Below, piece after piece: positions 47,066-55,591 of a DNA stretch of 64,000 bases. The notes beneath the pieces were generated by a model that was given only the letters and a program-made list of their open reading frames with translations, ran no database searches and had not been told where the DNA came from. A program made the translations under genes and the position numbers. Positions within the stretch are counted from its first letter, which is position 1. Each line of letters starts with the position of its first letter. Origin of the DNA: Nocardioides eburneiflavus (GTDB lineage Bacteria > Actinomycetota > Actinomycetes > Propionibacteriales > Nocardioidaceae); assembly GCF_004785795.1 (NCBI RefSeq), contig NZ_SRRO01000001.1:4898001-4962000 (forward strand), in the 5' to 3' direction.

Positions 47066-48211
47066 ATGCACGAGGACATCGAGAGGATGCTGCGGACCGA
47101 GCTGCGTCAGGTCGCCGACGGCGTCGAGGTCCCGCCCGCGCCGGTGCTGGCCTCCCGACCGACGTCGCGCTTCGCCTGGCCACCGGTGCTGGCGGTCGCT
47201 GCCGCCGTCGTGCTGATCGCGCTGGTCGTCCTCGTGGGTGGCCCGTCCGACCGGGGCGGCCTGCCCCAGCCGGCCCCCCAGCCGACCGACGTGGTCACCG
47301 ACGTGACCGACCCGTTGCCGGAGGCGGTGCCCACCGGGCGGCCCCGGGTGCCGTACGTGCTCGACCGGGTGGCGTACGTCGGCGACGACTCGTTCCCCGG
47401 CTTCGACGCGATCGACGGGACCGCCCAGGGCTGGCTGGCGGTGGAGCCGCCGTTCGTGTGGTCGTGGGGCAACGGCGGAGCGCCGAGGGGGCTGGACGTC
47501 GCCGTCGAGCAGCCGCCGGTCGTGTCACCCAACGGTCAGTTCATCGCCTACCTCTCCAGCGAGGGCGACCTGAACGGGTTCCAGACCGCACCCGACGGCG
47601 AGGGGATGGGCCTGCCCGTGCCGGTCCCCGTCCGGGACGACGACGGTGTCGGCACCCGCATCGGAGCCGTCACCGACGACGGCTGGGTGATCGCGAGCGG
47701 CCGGGGTGTCGGCGTCCTGTGGCGCCCCTTCGACGGCGCCGAGCCGGTCGACCTGACGCGGACGGCGCCCGGTCAGCTGGTGTGGAAGGCGACGCGTGCG
47801 GGTCTGGTGGTCGTCGACGGCAGCGGCGACGCCCGCGACCCGGGCGGCGACAACCGGGTCGCGGGCGACGGCCGGGTCTACCTGGCCGACCTGACGCCCG
47901 ACGGCGAGCTGACCCCGATCGTCGACCTGCCCCACTTCGGGATCGCCGACGTCAGCGAGGAGTGGGTGGCGTGGGTGCCCCTCGAGCCGGTCGGGGGCGA
48001 GGTGGCCACGTTCGAGGAGATCCTCGTGCGTGACCTCGACGGCGGGAGCCAGGGCGCGCTCTCGGCGCCGCGGGGATGGCGCTTCATCAACACGGACTTC
48101 ACCTTCGAGGACGCCCAGTTCCTCGTCGCCCGGGTGACCGACGGCCAGCAGCAGCGGATGACGCGCTGCAGCCCAGCGCTCCAGGAGTGCGTGCTGCTCG
48201 AGGCCCCCTGA
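47066..48211 (+). CDS. Membrane-anchored protein with extracytoplasmic beta-rich domain, sigma factor partner
   Basis: A 381-residue protein. About 35 cytoplasmic residues (MHEDIERMLRTELRQVADGV) precede one membrane span (PPVLAVAAAVVLIALVVLV), then a Pro-rich linker and a domain with propeller-like repeats such as PPVVSPNGQFIAYLSSEGD and IGAVTDDGWVIASGRGVGV. The arrangement is that of an anti-sigma or sensor protein, but no zinc-binding anti-sigma motif is visible. Coupled to the sigma factor by one base of spacing. Confidence 0.8.
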   Translation: MHEDIERMLRTELRQVADGVEVPPAPVLASRPTSRFAWPPVLAVAAAVVLIALVVLVGGPSDRGGLPQPAPQPTDVVTDVTDPLPEAVPTGRPRVPYVLDRVAYVGDDSFPGFDAIDGTAQGWLAVEPPFVWSWGNGGAPRGLDVAVEQPPVVSPNGQFIAYLSSEGDLNGFQTAPDGEGMGLPVPVPVRDDDGVGTRIGAVTDDGWVIASGRGVGVLWRPFDGAEPVDLTRTAPGQLVWKATRAGLVVVDGSGDARDPGGDNRVAGDGRVYLADLTPDGELTPIVDLPHFGIADVSEEWVAWVPLEPVGGEVATFEEILVRDLDGGSQGALSAPRGWRFINTDFTFEDAQFLVARVTDGQQQRMTRCSPALQECVLLEAP

Positions 48212-48241
48212 GGTCCGGGCCGGGACGTCTAGGCTCTCCCG

Positions 48242-49114
48242 GTGCGCATCGTCTCGCTGATCCCCTCCGCAACCGAGATCCTGTTCGCCGTCGGTGCGGG
48301 CGACGACGTCGTGGGCGTGACGTTCGAGTGCGACCACCCCGCTGAGGCCCGGGAGCGGCGCGTCGTCTCGACGTCCGCGATGTCGGAGGGACTGACGCCG
48401 AAGGAGATCGACGACTTCGTCGCGGCAGCCATGTCGGCTGGTGAGGACCTCTACCGCCTCGACGCCGGAGCCCTCGCCGACCTCGACACGGACCTCGTCG
48501 TCACCCAGGACCTCTGCGCCGTCTGCGCGATCGACGTGACCACGGTCGACGAGGCGCTGCGCCACCTGGGCTGTCGGGCCGAGGTGGCGACGGTCGACCC
48601 GCACACCCTCGACGACGTGCTGGCGTCCGTGACCGAGATCGGCCGCTTGACCGGGCGGTCGGCCCGGGCGACGGCGCTCGTCGCCTCGCTCGAGGGACGG
48701 CTCGCGGCCGTGGCCGACCGGGTGGCGGGTCGCGTGCGGCCGCGCGTGCTGGTGCTCGAGTGGACCGACCCGCCGTTCGCGCCGGGCCACTGGATCCCGG
48801 AGATGGTGACCTCCGCCGGCGGTGAGCCGACTCTCGGCGTCGCGGGCACGAAGTCGACCCGCATCTCGTGGGACGAAGCCGTCGACTCGGCTCCGGACCT
48901 CGTCGTCTGCGCCCCGTGCGGCTACGACCTGGACGGCGCGGCCACGCTCGCGGAGGACGTACGCCACCGCTTCCCCGGCGTGCCCGTGTGGGCGGTGGAC
49001 GCCGACGGACACTTCGCCCGACCGGGACCGCGGCTCGTGGACGGGGTCGAGGTGCTGGCCGGGATCCTTCACCCGGACGCCGCGGAGCCCTCGCCGTACG
49101 CCCGGCAGGTCTGA
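48242..49114 (+). CDS. BtuF-like cobalamin- or siderophore-binding protein without signal peptide
   Basis: A 290-residue periplasmic-binding-protein fold of the helical-backbone class: MRIVSLIPSATEILFAVGAG, DLVVTQDLCAVCAIDVTTVD and HWIPEMVTSAGGEPTLGVAG. Unlike true transport proteins it has no signal peptide, and no ABC permease lies nearby, so it may be a cytosolic member with another role. The GTG start at 48242 begins directly with the first strand. Confidence 0.85.
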   Translation: MRIVSLIPSATEILFAVGAGDDVVGVTFECDHPAEARERRVVSTSAMSEGLTPKEIDDFVAAAMSAGEDLYRLDAGALADLDTDLVVTQDLCAVCAIDVTTVDEALRHLGCRAEVATVDPHTLDDVLASVTEIGRLTGRSARATALVASLEGRLAAVADRVAGRVRPRVLVLEWTDPPFAPGHWIPEMVTSAGGEPTLGVAGTKSTRISWDEAVDSAPDLVVCAPCGYDLDGAATLAEDVRHRFPGVPVWAVDADGHFARPGPRLVDGVEVLAGILHPDAAEPSPYARQV

Positions 49115-49123
49115 CGACCGCCG

Positions 49124-49623
49124 TCAGCGCGTCTCGTCGCGGACGAGGACGTCGAACGGCCGCCCGTCCCGACGGGCTGCGAACGACCCGACCACCTCGA
49201 AGCCGAGGGACTCGACCGTACGACGTGCCCGCGCGTTGAACGACGCGACGGTCACGCGGAAGGCTGCCGGCGCGTAGCGGTCTCGGCCGTACGCCAGCCC
49301 GGCGGCGATCGCGGCCCGGCCCAGGCCCTGGCCGGTCAGCGACGGGCGCAGCCCTCCCCGGTGTCGAGGGCGGTGTCGTCGTAGTCCCAGCCGGGCACGC
49401 GACCGTCGGGGCCGAAGGACCGGAAGCCGATCAGCCGCTCGCCCGCCAGCACCGCGTGGAAGCCCAGCGCGGGGTCGAGCAGGTCATCGGGCGCGGCGCC
49501 TGTCATGTCGTAGACGTCGTAGGGCGGGTCGTAGCGCCAGGTCACCATGTCCTCGGCGTGGGCCCGGGTCAGCGGGACGATGCGGAGGGCGCCGGAGTCG
49601 ACGGGATCGGGCACGACCGGCAC
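49124..49623 (-). CDS. GNAT-family acetyltransferase, frameshifted
   Basis: About 166 residues. The N-terminal frame (LRIVPLTRAHAEDMVTWRYD, LDPALGFHAVLAGERLIGFR) stops after GEGCARR at 49336; the other frame continues LRPSLTGQGLGRAAIAAGLA, the acetyl-CoA loop, then FNARARRTVESLGFEVVGSF. One base is missing in a G run near 49352. With it restored the length is normal for GNAT enzymes. Substrate unknown. Confidence 0.8.
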
Positions 49624-49627
49624 CCTC

Positions 49628-50251
49628 TCACGACGCCAGTGGGCGGAGGCGGAAGACGAGGATGCCGAAGTAGGTGTCCATCCACTCCTGCTTGTGAGGG
49701 TAGCGGCGGCGCGCGTCCTCCGACAGCTGCGGCTCGGCGGCCGCCTCGACCCACAGCCCGGCTGCGCTGAAGGTGTTGAGCAGGTCGGAGACGGTGTAGG
49801 TCCGCTTGGTGAGCGTGACGTCCTCGTGCCACCGCGTGCGGTAGGTGTGGGCGGAGGAGGAGAAGTACTCCTCGGCGAGCGACGTGCCGTTCTGCTCGGC
49901 GCGCTCGGTGGCGTAGCGCAGGGGCTGCGTCCTGGTCAGCACGATGAACCCGTCGTCGGCGAGCATCGATCGCGCCGACCGCAGGGTCGCCACTGGGTCC
50001 GTGGCGTAGCCGAAGGACTGCAGGAGGAGGATCCGGTCGAAGGTGCGCCCGGCGAGCCCGGGCAGGGCGCCGAGGTCGTTGAGGTCGCCCTGCCCGAGCT
50101 CCAGCCCGCGTGGCCTCGCGTCGACGAATGCGCCGCTGCCGTCGACCCCGACAGAGCCGGCCGCTCCGTCCTCGACCAACTCGGCGAGCTTGGCGCCGTC
50201 CGCGAGCTCCGCCCACGCCCGGCCCGGATCCTCAGACTCCGGGCCGCTCAC
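49628..50251 (-). CDS. Class I SAM methyltransferase-like protein, first motif not evident
   Basis: A 207-residue protein. SVGVDGSGAFVDARPRGLEL, RTFDRILLLQSFGYATDP and SARSMLADDGFIVLTRTQPL correspond to the second half of a class I methyltransferase fold. The glycine-rich motif I that should precede GVDGS is not recognisable: only about 30 residues lie before it. Either the protein is diverged or part is lost. The GTG start overlaps the upstream GNAT stop as GTGA. Confidence 0.75.
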   Translation of the reverse strand: MSGPESEDPGRAWAELADGAKLAELVEDGAAGSVGVDGSGAFVDARPRGLELGQGDLNDLGALPGLAGRTFDRILLLQSFGYATDPVATLRSARSMLADDGFIVLTRTQPLRYATERAEQNGTSLAEEYFSSSAHTYRTRWHEDVTLTKRTYTVSDLLNTFSAAGLWVEAAAEPQLSEDARRRYPHKQEWMDTYFGILVFRLRPLAS

Positions 50252-50832
50252 GCCGGGCTCCGGCGCACCACGCGCCGCCGCAGGGTGGGCGAGGCCACCA
50301 CCTCGTAGCCCGCCTCGAGGAAGACCTGCAGCAACCCGACCGACGCCTCGTCCCAGATCACGGTCTTGCCCGGCGGCGGCTCGATGGGGTAGCCCTCGAG
50401 AACCCGGGCGCCGACCTGTCCCCCGTACGCGACGGTGGCCTGGGCGAGCTCGTAGGTCAGCCCGGCCTTGCGCCAGCCCGTCCGGACGACGAAGCACGTG
50501 ACCGACCAGACGCCTTCGAGCTCGGGGTCCATCCGCATCCACGGCTGCTTGCGGCTCCAGATGCGGGGGTAGTTCTCCCGGGGCTCGACCGCGACCCAGC
50601 CGGCCGGCTCGCCGTCGACGTACCCGATGAGTCCCGAGGTCGGCCCCGCGGTGCCGCACGCCGTCTGCTCGAGCAACGCGGCGTCCCGCTGCTCCTGCGT
50701 GGTGTCGCGCCAGATCCAGCCGGGCACCTTCAACCCCTGGCAGCGGCACTTGTGCGCGCCGCTCGTGGCGAAGACGGCGTCGACGTCCTCGACCGTCGCC
50801 TGGTTGGCCGGGAGCCAGGTGAAGTCGGGCAT
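50248..50832 (-). CDS. GNAT-family N-acetyltransferase
   Basis: A 194-residue protein. HKCRCQGLKVPGWIWRDTTQ, LIGYVDGEPAGWVAVEPREN and SVTCFVVRTGWRKAGLTYEL are typical of a GNAT branch common in actinobacteria; the acetyl-CoA binding loop is the RTGWRKAG segment. A CxC occurs near the N-terminus. Substrate unknown. It is coupled to the methyltransferase-like gene. Confidence 0.85.
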   Translation of the reverse strand: MPDFTWLPANQATVEDVDAVFATSGAHKCRCQGLKVPGWIWRDTTQEQRDAALLEQTACGTAGPTSGLIGYVDGEPAGWVAVEPRENYPRIWSRKQPWMRMDPELEGVWSVTCFVVRTGWRKAGLTYELAQATVAYGGQVGARVLEGYPIEPPPGKTVIWDEASVGLLQVFLEAGYEVVASPTLRRRVVRRSPA

Positions 50833-50876
50833 GTCGCGACCCTAGTGGTGAGCGCCGACACCGCCGGGACAGAGCA

Positions 50877-50912
50877 CGAGAGCCGCCCCGACCGGTGTCG
50901 GAGCGGCTCTCG
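50877..50912 (-). terminator. tmRNA terminator
   Basis: A 16-bp stem (CGAGAGCCGC...GCGGCTCTCG) with one U-G pair on the minus strand and a four-base loop, starting 20 bases after the tmRNA 3' end. Confidence 0.8.
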
Positions 50913-50931
50913 CCAAGAGGGCTGTGCGCAG

Positions 50932-51299
50932 TGGAGCTGCGGGGAATCGAACCCCGGTCCTCGAGCGTCGATCCAGGTCTTCTCCGGGTGCAGTTCGTGC
51001 TGTCGCTTTTCTCGGCCTCGGTGCTCCCACGAACAGGTCACCGACAGGCCCAGTCAGGAAAGAGTCCCGGTCACTCCTCCTGACAGGAAGTGACCAGCAA
51101 GTCTCCTAGATGAGGCCTGGGTCCGGGACGGAGACGGGTGCCCGGTCAGACCCTTCGATCACTGCTCAGGCAGCGAGAGCGAAGTCGTTGCGATTGGTGT
51201 TGGCAACTATGGATTTCCAGCGGTCGTTTACGAGATGACGCTGGCTTCTCGACCCGCTTCCCCTGGAACTAACGTCCCAAGTCGAAACCGATCAGCCCC
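50932..51299 (-). ncRNA. ssrA: tmRNA (ssrA)
   Basis: The ends pair as a tRNA-like domain: 5' GGGGCTG (51299 leftward) with 3' CAGCTCC, and the T arm GGGGTTCGATTCCCC is present. CCA is not encoded. The tag frame at 51204-51166 reads ANTNRNDFALAA followed by TGA, the typical degradation tag ending in ALAA. Length 368. The partner smpB lies at 61024-61502 in this same window. Confidence 0.96.
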
Positions 51300-51378
51300 T
51301 CTTGTGTTGTCAAGCGAGCCCGTGATCCAGCAGGACTCGCGGCTCCAGCCTACTGGTCCCAACCGACGCCGGCGAACG

Positions 51379-53202
51379 CTATTCCTCGTCCGGGGTCGAG
51401 CCGGGCTCCGAGCTCGGGGCGCGACGCAGCGGCTCGGCGTGCCACTCGCCGTCGTCGAGTCGCCAGACCTGGCTGTCCGCGCCGGGCTCGAGGCCGCGCG
51501 GCAGCGGCGTGCGGTCGTAGTCGAGGCCGGCCGCGGACACCGCCTTGGAGTAGCGCGTCCACGCCGAGCGGTACGCGTGCTCGATCTCGGCCTTCTGCTC
51601 GGGCGTCGCGTCGCTCGGGGTGGCCATCAGCTCGGAGGGCGGCTCCGGCTCGGCCGGCCGGACCTCGCCGTCCGGCGTGATGGCGAACACCCGCTCGTTG
51701 GTCATCCGATGACCGGCCCGGACGAGCAGGGTCCCGTCGTCGCGCCAGCGGAACCGCACCGACCACCCGTGCCCCATCAGGTGGCCGTCGCGGTGGCCGG
51801 CGACCGCGGCGTCGGGGAGGAACAGGCCCCAGGTGGCGAAGTAGTCGGCGAACGCGGCCTGCTGGGCGGTCGGGCCGGACTCGTCGGCCACCTCGTCGGC
51901 GGCACTGTCGGCCGCCGCGTCCCCGGCCGGCACGGTCGACTCGTGCAGGCGTACGCGCGTGATGCGGTGGCCGTCGAGACCGACCACCTCGAGGGGGCGG
52001 TCCTCGACCATCACCCGGTCACCGAGCTCGGCCATCCGGGCGAGACGGTGCAGGACGTAGCCGGCGACCGTCTCGTAGGGCCCGTCGTCGAGCTCGACAC
52101 CGGTCCGCTCGCCGAACTCCTCGATCGTCACGCCGGCGTCGACGGTCGTCGGGTCCGCGGAGGCGGCGACCGCGGCGTCGGTGTCGTACTCGTCGTGGAT
52201 CTCGCCGACCAGCTCCTCCATCAGGTCCTCGAGGGTGACGATGCCGTCGGTGCCGCCGTACTCGTCGACGACGAGCGCGATGTGCGCGCCGAGGCTCCGC
52301 AGCTGGTCGATCGAGGGCAGCACCCGGTTGGTGCGCGGGAGGACGGGCAGCTCGCGGGTGATGTCGGCGACCGTCGTCGACCGGTCGTCGGCCCGGCCGA
52401 GGACGTCGCGCAGGTGGAGGTAGCCGAGGATCTCGTCGAACGACGCGCCGGTCACCGGGTAGCGGGTGTAGGGCTGCTCGACGATGATGGCGACGGCCTC
52501 CGCGAGGGTGAGGTCGCCGCTGAGGAAGACGACGTCGCCGCGGGGCTTCATCACCTCGCTGAGCGACCGGTCGCCGGCCTCGAAGACGTCGTCGACGAGC
52601 CTGCGCTCGCCCTCCGGGATGTCCTCGTGGCCCGAGATCATCATGCGCAGCTCCTCCTCGTCGACCTCGTCGTTGGTGGCGTCGGGGTTGCCGCCGAGGA
52701 GGCGGACGAGGAGGTCGGTGGACAGCGACAGCAGCCAGATGACCGGCGTCATCACGCGCGCGAACTGCCCCAGCGGCGGGGCGAACAGCTTGGCGACGCC
52801 GACCGAGCGCTGGAGCGCGAGCCGCTTGGGCACGAGCTCGCCGAGGACGAGGGAGAGGTACGACACGACGAGGGTCGTCGCGACCAGCGACACGGTCTCC
52901 GGGGCCGGGGCGCCGAGGCCCTCGAAGACCGGCGCGAAGGACGGCGCCAGGGTCGAGGCGCCGAACGCGGCGGAGAAGAAGCCCGCCACCGTGACGCCGA
53001 TCTGCACCGCGGAGAGGAACCGGTTGGGGTCCCGGGCCAGCGACGCGACCGCGTGGCCACGACCGCCCTGGGTCTCGAGCCGGTCGACCTGGCCGGAGCG
53101 CAGCGAGACCAGCGCGATCTCGGTCGCCGCGAACACACCGCCCACCAGGATGAACGCGAGGACGAGCAGGACGTCGATCAGGGTGTCGGCTTCCACGGCC
53201 AC
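51379..53202 (-). CDS. CNNM/CorC-type membrane protein with long C-terminal extension
   Basis: A 607-residue protein. Residues 1-190 are the DUF21/CNNM transmembrane domain (FAATEIALVSLRSGQVDRLE, VLGELVPKRLALQRS). A CBS pair follows (EVMKPRGDVVFLSGDLTLAE, HIALVVDEYGGTDGIVTLED), then a CorC_HlyC domain (GERTGVELDDGPYETVAGYV). Such proteins are linked to magnesium transport. The last 165 or so residues (ADYFATWGLFLPDAAVAGHR, WSVRFRWRDDGTLLVRAGHR) are an extra domain I do not recognise. GTG start. Confidence 0.9.
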   Translation of the reverse strand: MAVEADTLIDVLLVLAFILVGGVFAATEIALVSLRSGQVDRLETQGGRGHAVASLARDPNRFLSAVQIGVTVAGFFSAAFGASTLAPSFAPVFEGLGAPAPETVSLVATTLVVSYLSLVLGELVPKRLALQRSVGVAKLFAPPLGQFARVMTPVIWLLSLSTDLLVRLLGGNPDATNDEVDEEELRMMISGHEDIPEGERRLVDDVFEAGDRSLSEVMKPRGDVVFLSGDLTLAEAVAIIVEQPYTRYPVTGASFDEILGYLHLRDVLGRADDRSTTVADITRELPVLPRTNRVLPSIDQLRSLGAHIALVVDEYGGTDGIVTLEDLMEELVGEIHDEYDTDAAVAASADPTTVDAGVTIEEFGERTGVELDDGPYETVAGYVLHRLARMAELGDRVMVEDRPLEVVGLDGHRITRVRLHESTVPAGDAAADSAADEVADESGPTAQQAAFADYFATWGLFLPDAAVAGHRDGHLMGHGWSVRFRWRDDGTLLVRAGHRMTNERVFAITPDGEVRPAEPEPPSELMATPSDATPEQKAEIEHAYRSAWTRYSKAVSAAGLDYDRTPLPRGLEPGADSQVWRLDDGEWHAEPLRRAPSSEPGSTPDEE

Positions 53203-53219
53203 AACCTATCGAGCCGGAC

Positions 53220-54146
53220 CTATCCGGCGGCCACCAGCGCGGCGCCGACCGCGGCGACCGGGTAGTGCTGCGGCACCATGCTGAGCCGGTCGGCGAGCCC
53301 GAGCGAGGCGAGGAAGGGCGACCCCTCCCCCATGGTCCGCAGCTGGCGCACGACCTCGACCCGCAGCGGCTCGCCGACCTCGCTCACCCCGCCGCCGAGG
53401 ACGATGCGCTCGGGGTCGACGGTGAGGCACAGCGCGCGGACCGCGCCGGCCACGCCGCGGCAGAACCGGTCGCGCACCGCGACCGCCCGCGCGTCGCCGC
53501 CGGCCGCGGCCGCGAACAGCGCCGCGGCGGGCGGGCCGTCCGGAGTCGGCCAGGCCCGGGCGAGCGCGCGGCCCGACGCGATGGTCTCGAGGCAGCCTGT
53601 CTGGCCGCAGCCGCACTCCTCGCCGGCCGGGTCCACGGGCAGGTGCCCGATCTCGCCGGCGGCGCCGTGCTCGCCGCGTCGCAACCGGCCGTCGACCACC
53701 AGGCCGGCCGCCAGCCCGGTGCCGACGCTGACGTAAACGACGTCGTCCGCCCCGACCAGCGCGCAGGCGGCGAGGGCGGCCGCGTTGACGTCGTTCTCCA
53801 GCACCACCGGCACGCCGAGCGAGTCGGCCAGCAGGTCGCGCAGCGGAAGGTCGTCGCCGTTGACGTCGAGGTTCACCGCGTGGCGCAGCAGCCCGCGCCC
53901 GACGTCGACGAGGCCCGGCACACCGACGCCGACCGGGCAGGCCAGTGGTCCGCCGACCTCCTCGCCGAGCGCCTCGAAGACCCGCCTCGCGGTGTCGACG
54001 ACGCCGTCGGCGCCGGGGCGCGTCGAGGTCCGCACCTGCGCCAGCACCGAGCCGTCGCCGGCGACCACGACGCCGAGCGTCTTGGTGCCGCCGATGTCGA
54101 GCCCGACCGTGCACGCACCTGTCAGTGCGGGGCTCACCGCGTCCAT
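53220..54146 (-). CDS. ROK-family sugar kinase
   Basis: A 308-residue kinase. CTVGLDIGGTKTLGVVVAGD is the ATP motif, VVLENDVNAAALAA has the catalytic Asp, and CGCGQTGCLE is the ROK zinc motif preceded by EIGHLPVD. There is no DNA-binding domain. Glucose, N-acetylglucosamine or anhydro-sugars are possible substrates; the cluster favours an amino sugar. Its start overlaps the GH3 hexosaminidase stop by 13 bp. Confidence 0.92.
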   Translation of the reverse strand: MDAVSPALTGACTVGLDIGGTKTLGVVVAGDGSVLAQVRTSTRPGADGVVDTARRVFEALGEEVGGPLACPVGVGVPGLVDVGRGLLRHAVNLDVNGDDLPLRDLLADSLGVPVVLENDVNAAALAACALVGADDVVYVSVGTGLAAGLVVDGRLRRGEHGAAGEIGHLPVDPAGEECGCGQTGCLETIASGRALARAWPTPDGPPAAALFAAAAGGDARAVAVRDRFCRGVAGAVRALCLTVDPERIVLGGGVSEVGEPLRVEVVRQLRTMGEGSPFLASLGLADRLSMVPQHYPVAAVGAALVAAG

Positions 54147-55591
54147 CCCGCTCCTCGCAACACCTCGACGACTGCGGCGACCCCCGGGCCGGACGAGCCG
54201 CGGGTGCAGATCCTGCCGAGCCCCACGTCGTACGCCGCCGGCCAGCCCCACTCGACGACCACCGCCCGCCTGCCGGAGCCCGCGATCGAGCGGAGAAGCG
54301 CGAGCACCTCGGGCCGCCGGCCCGCGTCACGAACCTGCACGACGAGCGCGGCGTCGGGGGGTACGCCGGCGGGCAGCCCACCTGCGTCGGGGTCGACCCT
54401 GAGGTCGGCGGGGAGCCCCCAGGCGACCTCACCGACCGCGATGTTGGCCTCGGTCTCCACGCTGAGGACCAGCGCGTCGGAGAGGTCCGGAAGGCCGGCG
54501 CCGTCGACGAGCAGGGCGCCCGCGACGGCTCGCGCCTGGCGGGCGGCGTCGGGCTGCTCCGGGGGCTGCAGGGGCTGCGTCGACGGCCGCGGGCGCAGGG
54601 TCCGTACGCGCTCCGCTGCCTCGGCCAGCCGCTCCGGTGCGAGTCGACCCGCCTCGACCGCCGCGACGACGGCGTCGCGGACGTCGGTGACGAGGGAGGC
54701 GGGCTTGTCCGGGCCGAGGCAGAGCAGGTCGCAGCCGGCCACCAGGGCACGCACGGATGCCTCCGGGATGCCGATCCCCGCCGAGGCGCCGGCCATGTCG
54801 AGGGCGTCGCTGACGACGACGCCGTCGAACTCCAGCACGTCGCGCAGCATGCCCAGCACGAGCGGGCTGAGCGTCGCAGGACGGTGCGGGTCCAGCGCCG
54901 GGACCACGATGTGCGAGGTCATCACCGCGGCCGTGCCTGCCTCCACCGCGGCGTCGAACGGCACCAGCTCGCGCGACGCGAGGGTGTCGGCGTCGACGTC
55001 GACCTGGGGCAGGGCGAGGTGGCTGTCGGTGGCGGTGTCGCCGTGGCCGGGGAAGTGCTTGGCGCACGCCGCGACACCGGTCGACTGCAGGCCACGCGTC
55101 CAGGCCGCGACGTGCGCGGCGACCCGCTCGGGGTCGGTGCCGAAGCTGCGAGTGCCGATGACGGGGTTGTCGGGGTCGCTGTTGACGTCGGCGTCGGGCG
55201 CGAGGTCGAGGGTGACCCCGACGGCGGCGAGCTCGTGGCCCACCCACCGGCCCACGGCCTCGGTGAGGCCGAGGTCGTCGACGCCGCCCAGCGCGGCGGC
55301 CCCGAGCACGGGGCTCGGCTCGCGCGTGTGGAGGCGGCTCACGTCGCCTCCCTCCTCGTCGACGGCGACCACCGCGACCGGGTTGGCGGCGGTGATCGTC
55401 GCGCTCAGCGCCGCGACGGCCTCGGGGCCGGCTGCGGTGTTGCCGCCGAAGTAGCAGACACCGCCGAGGCCCTGCTCGAGCAGCTCGCGGTAGTCGTCGG
55501 GCAGCGTCGTGCCCGCGAAGCCCGGCAGCAGCACGCGCAGGGCGAGGGTGCGCACGTCGTCGGTCATCGGGTCGGTCATCGGGTCTCTCAT
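54134..55591 (-). CDS. GH3-family beta-N-acetylhexosaminidase (NagZ-like)
   Basis: A 485-residue enzyme without signal peptide. CAKHFPGHGDTATDSH is the NagZ motif with the catalytic His/Asp pair, and VVVSDALDMAGAS holds the nucleophile Asp. SRLHTREPSPVLGAAA and DLAPDADVNSDPDNPVIGTR are also conserved. The C-terminal 130 residues form an additional domain. It should release N-acetylglucosamine from imported chitin or murein fragments. ATG 55591 overlaps the permease stop as ATGA. Confidence 0.92.
   Translation of the reverse strand: MRDPMTDPMTDDVRTLALRVLLPGFAGTTLPDDYRELLEQGLGGVCYFGGNTAAGPEAVAALSATITAANPVAVVAVDEEGGDVSRLHTREPSPVLGAAALGGVDDLGLTEAVGRWVGHELAAVGVTLDLAPDADVNSDPDNPVIGTRSFGTDPERVAAHVAAWTRGLQSTGVAACAKHFPGHGDTATDSHLALPQVDVDADTLASRELVPFDAAVEAGTAAVMTSHIVVPALDPHRPATLSPLVLGMLRDVLEFDGVVVSDALDMAGASAGIGIPEASVRALVAGCDLLCLGPDKPASLVTDVRDAVVAAVEAGRLAPERLAEAAERVRTLRPRPSTQPLQPPEQPDAARQARAVAGALLVDGAGLPDLSDALVLSVETEANIAVGEVAWGLPADLRVDPDAGGLPAGVPPDAALVVQVRDAGRRPEVLALLRSIAGSGRRAVVVEWGWPAAYDVGLGRICTRGSSGPGVAAVVEVLRGAGWTR

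Noticed and set aside
51307..51312. TTGACA (minus strand) upstream of tmRNA as a -35 box
   Set aside because: It is only about seven bases from the mature 5' end, too close to serve as its -35 element.
51235..53265. 676-codon plus-strand frame
   Set aside because: Antisense to the CNNM/CorC gene and tmRNA; no recognisable domain.
53265..55454. 729-codon plus-strand frame opposite the ROK kinase and GH3 gene
   Set aside because: Composition is Arg/Gly/Pro/Ser-rich and the minus-strand genes have intact catalytic motifs.
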